Origin: Myxococcota bacterium
GTDB taxonomy: Bacteria; Myxococcota; Polyangia; GCA-2747355; JAKLHH01
Direction of reading: 5' to 3'
Assembly (NCBI GenBank): GCA_022710245.1
Contig: JAKLHH010000428.1
Location: 1-6,713 of the forward strand
DNA: 6,713 nucleotides
This document shows, one piece after another, positions 5,590-6,713 of this stretch (the first letter of the stretch is position 1; each line of letters opens with the position of its first letter). A model generated the notes under the pieces. The model was not told the origin of the DNA. It did not search any database and saw only the letters and a program-made list of their open reading frames with translations. Position numbers and translations under genes: made by a program.

Positions 5590-6426
5590 TCAGTCGATCA
5601 CCGGCGCCGCGGTGGTCACCCCCGCGCCCCACCAGGCCTCGCCGCCCTTGCTGACCAGCGTGCCCTTGCCGGTCTTCACGTCGACGGTGACGAACTCCTT
5701 GCTGTCGGTGAACCCGTAGAACTTGTTCTTCCAGAAGCCGAGCCCCCAGATGCTGGAGAAGCCGGTGTCCCCGATCAGCGTCGCCTTGCCGGTCAGGGTG
5801 TCGATCCTCGCCAGCCAGTCGGTGCCGGCGAAGCTCTTGGTGACGGTGGCGAAGGTGCCGAGCCCCTTGACCGAGACGAGGTCGCCGCTCGAGCCCGGGC
5901 CGCCGTAGTTGCCGAGCGCCTTCGACTGACCGGTCGCCGGGTTGATCTCGTAGACCCCGCCGCTGATCCCGGCGGCGACGAGGATCTCGGTGGTGTCGCC
6001 GATCTCCGAGGCAATGAAGGAGAGCCCGTTGAAGTCCGCGCCCCCCGAGAGCGGGGCGAGCTTGGCGCAGACCGCGGTCTTCGGGTCCACCGAGTAGACG
6101 GTGTCGTAGGAGATGCCGACCATCTTGCCCTTCTTGTCGAGGGCGATGTCAGTCATCTGGTCGGAGAGGCCCGGCCACTTGAAGGGACCGATCAGCTCCA
6201 CTGTCAGGGCGGTCGGGTCGACCTTGAAGAGCTCGTTCGCCGTGTGCGCGTAGACCGCCGGCTCCCCGGTATAGATGAAGCCCTCGCCCTGCGCGGCGGC
6301 CTCCCAGGGGCGGCCGCGATCGTGGACGGCGCCGTCCTGGCGAGGGCTCGAGGTGTCGGTGAAGGTCGACTCGCCGGCGCAGCCCGCGACCAGCACGGCA
6401 AGGACCCAGGTGAGCGCGGCTCGCAT
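5590..6426 (-). CDS. Predicted lipoprotein with five propeller-like repeats
   Basis: The 278-residue product starts MRAALTWVLAVLVAGC, a clean lipoprotein signal with lipobox LVAGC (Cys16). After a short polar linker (17-50) come five spaced repeats of the form hydrophobic-x-x-(V/I)D-x-x-T-(A/G): ELFKVDPTALT (65-75), TVYSVDPKTAV (109-119), GVYEINPATGQ (157-167), WLARIDTLTGK (204-214) and EFVTVDVKTGK (244-254). Conserved inter-repeat blocks include QMTDIALDKKGKMVGIS and SGDLVSVKGLGTFATVT. This suggests a small beta-propeller exposed at the cell surface or in the periplasm; the number of blades is inference. The ATG at 6426 is chosen because a strong AGGAGG lies about 6 nt upstream; an upstream GTG-type start at 6486 would spoil the signal peptide. 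It is the first gene of a two-gene unit with its paralogue 5 bp downstream, and is divergent from the DnaE-like gene. I recognise no named family. Confidence 0.8.
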   Translation of the reverse strand: MRAALTWVLAVLVAGCAGESTFTDTSSPRQDGAVHDRGRPWEAAAQGEGFIYTGEPAVYAHTANELFKVDPTALTVELIGPFKWPGLSDQMTDIALDKKGKMVGISYDTVYSVDPKTAVCAKLAPLSGGADFNGLSFIASEIGDTTEILVAAGISGGVYEINPATGQSKALGNYGGPGSSGDLVSVKGLGTFATVTKSFAGTDWLARIDTLTGKATLIGDTGFSSIWGLGFWKNKFYGFTDSKEFVTVDVKTGKGTLVSKGGEAWWGAGVTTAAPVID

Positions 6427-6573
6427 CTCGGCCTCCTCAGGTGATGCTCTTCGCTCCAGTGTCGCGCTTCGGCGGGGTGCGCTCAACCCCGGCGATCAGC
6501 GAGGATGGCCGGAGCGGCGAAGGCGGCGCTCTGCTACGATCGCAGGCGCGGCGCGGCCGCCGGCGGTGCGAGC
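6427..6573. promoter_or_regulatory. Divergent intergenic region between lipoprotein and DnaE-like genes
   Basis: The 147 bp between two divergently transcribed genes must hold a promoter for each. The only recognisable element is TACGAT (6535-6540) on the plus strand, a plausible -10 box 34 nt before the GTG of the DnaE-like gene; no good -35 lies 17 bp upstream of it. For the lipoprotein unit no convincing boxes were found apart from the strong ribosome binding site beside its ATG. Confidence 0.35.
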
Positions 6574-6713
6574 GTGTTCGTCCCCCTGCACGTGAAGAGC
6601 GACCTCTCCCTCGGCCTCGGCACCGCCTCGGTGACCACGCTGGTCGAGGCCGCGGCGCGCCTCGGGCTGCCCGCTCTCGCGCTCACTGACCTGGAGACGC
6701 TCGCCGGCCAGCT
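6574..6713 (+). CDS. DNA polymerase III alpha-like protein, N-terminal PHP domain (partial)
   Basis: Only the first 46 codons are in the window. They read MFVPLHVKSDLSLGLGTASV then TTLVEAAARLGLPALALTDLETLAGQ, which matches the start of the PHP domain of the DnaE family (typically LHVHS-xxSLL-G..S, then ALALTDH). The family replicates DNA or performs error-prone repair synthesis in the cytoplasm. Two metal-ligand positions differ from the canonical PHP site: HVH reads HVK (Lys8) and TDH reads TDL, so the ancestral phosphoesterase site is probably inactive, as in many DnaE proteins. The GTG at 6574 is chosen because conserved sequence begins there; an in-frame ATG at 6505 would add 23 Ala/Gly/Arg-rich residues. 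I cannot tell the main replicative DnaE from an accessory paralogue, nor exclude a stand-alone PHP protein. Confidence 0.75.
   Translation, partial: MFVPLHVKSDLSLGLGTASVTTLVEAAARLGLPALALTDLETLAGQ

Noticed and set aside
6505..6573. ATG at 6505 as start of the DnaE-like gene
   Set aside because: The extra 23 residues are Ala/Gly/Arg-rich and unlike the family, and a TACGAT -10-like box lies inside this stretch.

Overview
The window is very GC-rich DNA with strong G/C bias at third codon positions. It carries several lipoproteins with D/R- or P/A-rich linkers, a pilin-like domain of the type seen in Myxococcota, a TrpB2-type enzyme and a DnaE-like gene. This suits a Myxococcota or related 'deltaproteobacterial' chromosome, possibly a metagenome bin. 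The taxonomic call is inference. No rRNA, tRNA, CRISPR array or intact mobile element was seen.

Left part, plus strand. After a possible gene tail (3-149) comes a secreted YkuD-type L,D-transpeptidase-like protein (193-930). A hairpin follows, then a 75-residue exported protein with four cysteines, including a CxxC (1050-1277). This protein ends only 12 bp from the end of a convergent minus-strand gene.

Centre, minus strand. Gene 1290-2720 encodes an unusual predicted lipoprotein whose C-terminal 150 residues look like a type IV pilin helix plus globular head. The pilin part is placed internally and lacks the prepilin cleavage site. Upstream, 2721-3084 holds no convincing gene: it has two neighbouring hairpins and a short coding-like remnant. 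TrpB2 (tryptophan synthase beta-like, PLP-dependent) occupies 3085-4368. Its upstream region, 4369-4715, holds a long imperfect hairpin, a 9-bp dyad, an AT-rich promoter candidate and a likely terminator for the genes above it.

Right part. Two tandem paralogous lipoprotein genes (6426-5590, then 5584-4716, minus strand, 5 bp apart) each carry five copies of a short repeat that suggests a small beta-propeller. The second copy has a one-base frameshift near its C-terminus. Divergent from them, at the right edge, begins a DNA polymerase III alpha-like PHP domain (6574 to the window end) with substituted metal-ligand positions.

The genes do not form an obvious pathway. The common theme is cell-envelope or exported proteins (five of seven genes), with TrpB2 and the DnaE-like gene as cytoplasmic neighbours. 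The most interesting features are the lipoprotein-pilin fusion, the five-repeat lipoprotein pair and the structured trpB2 leader.
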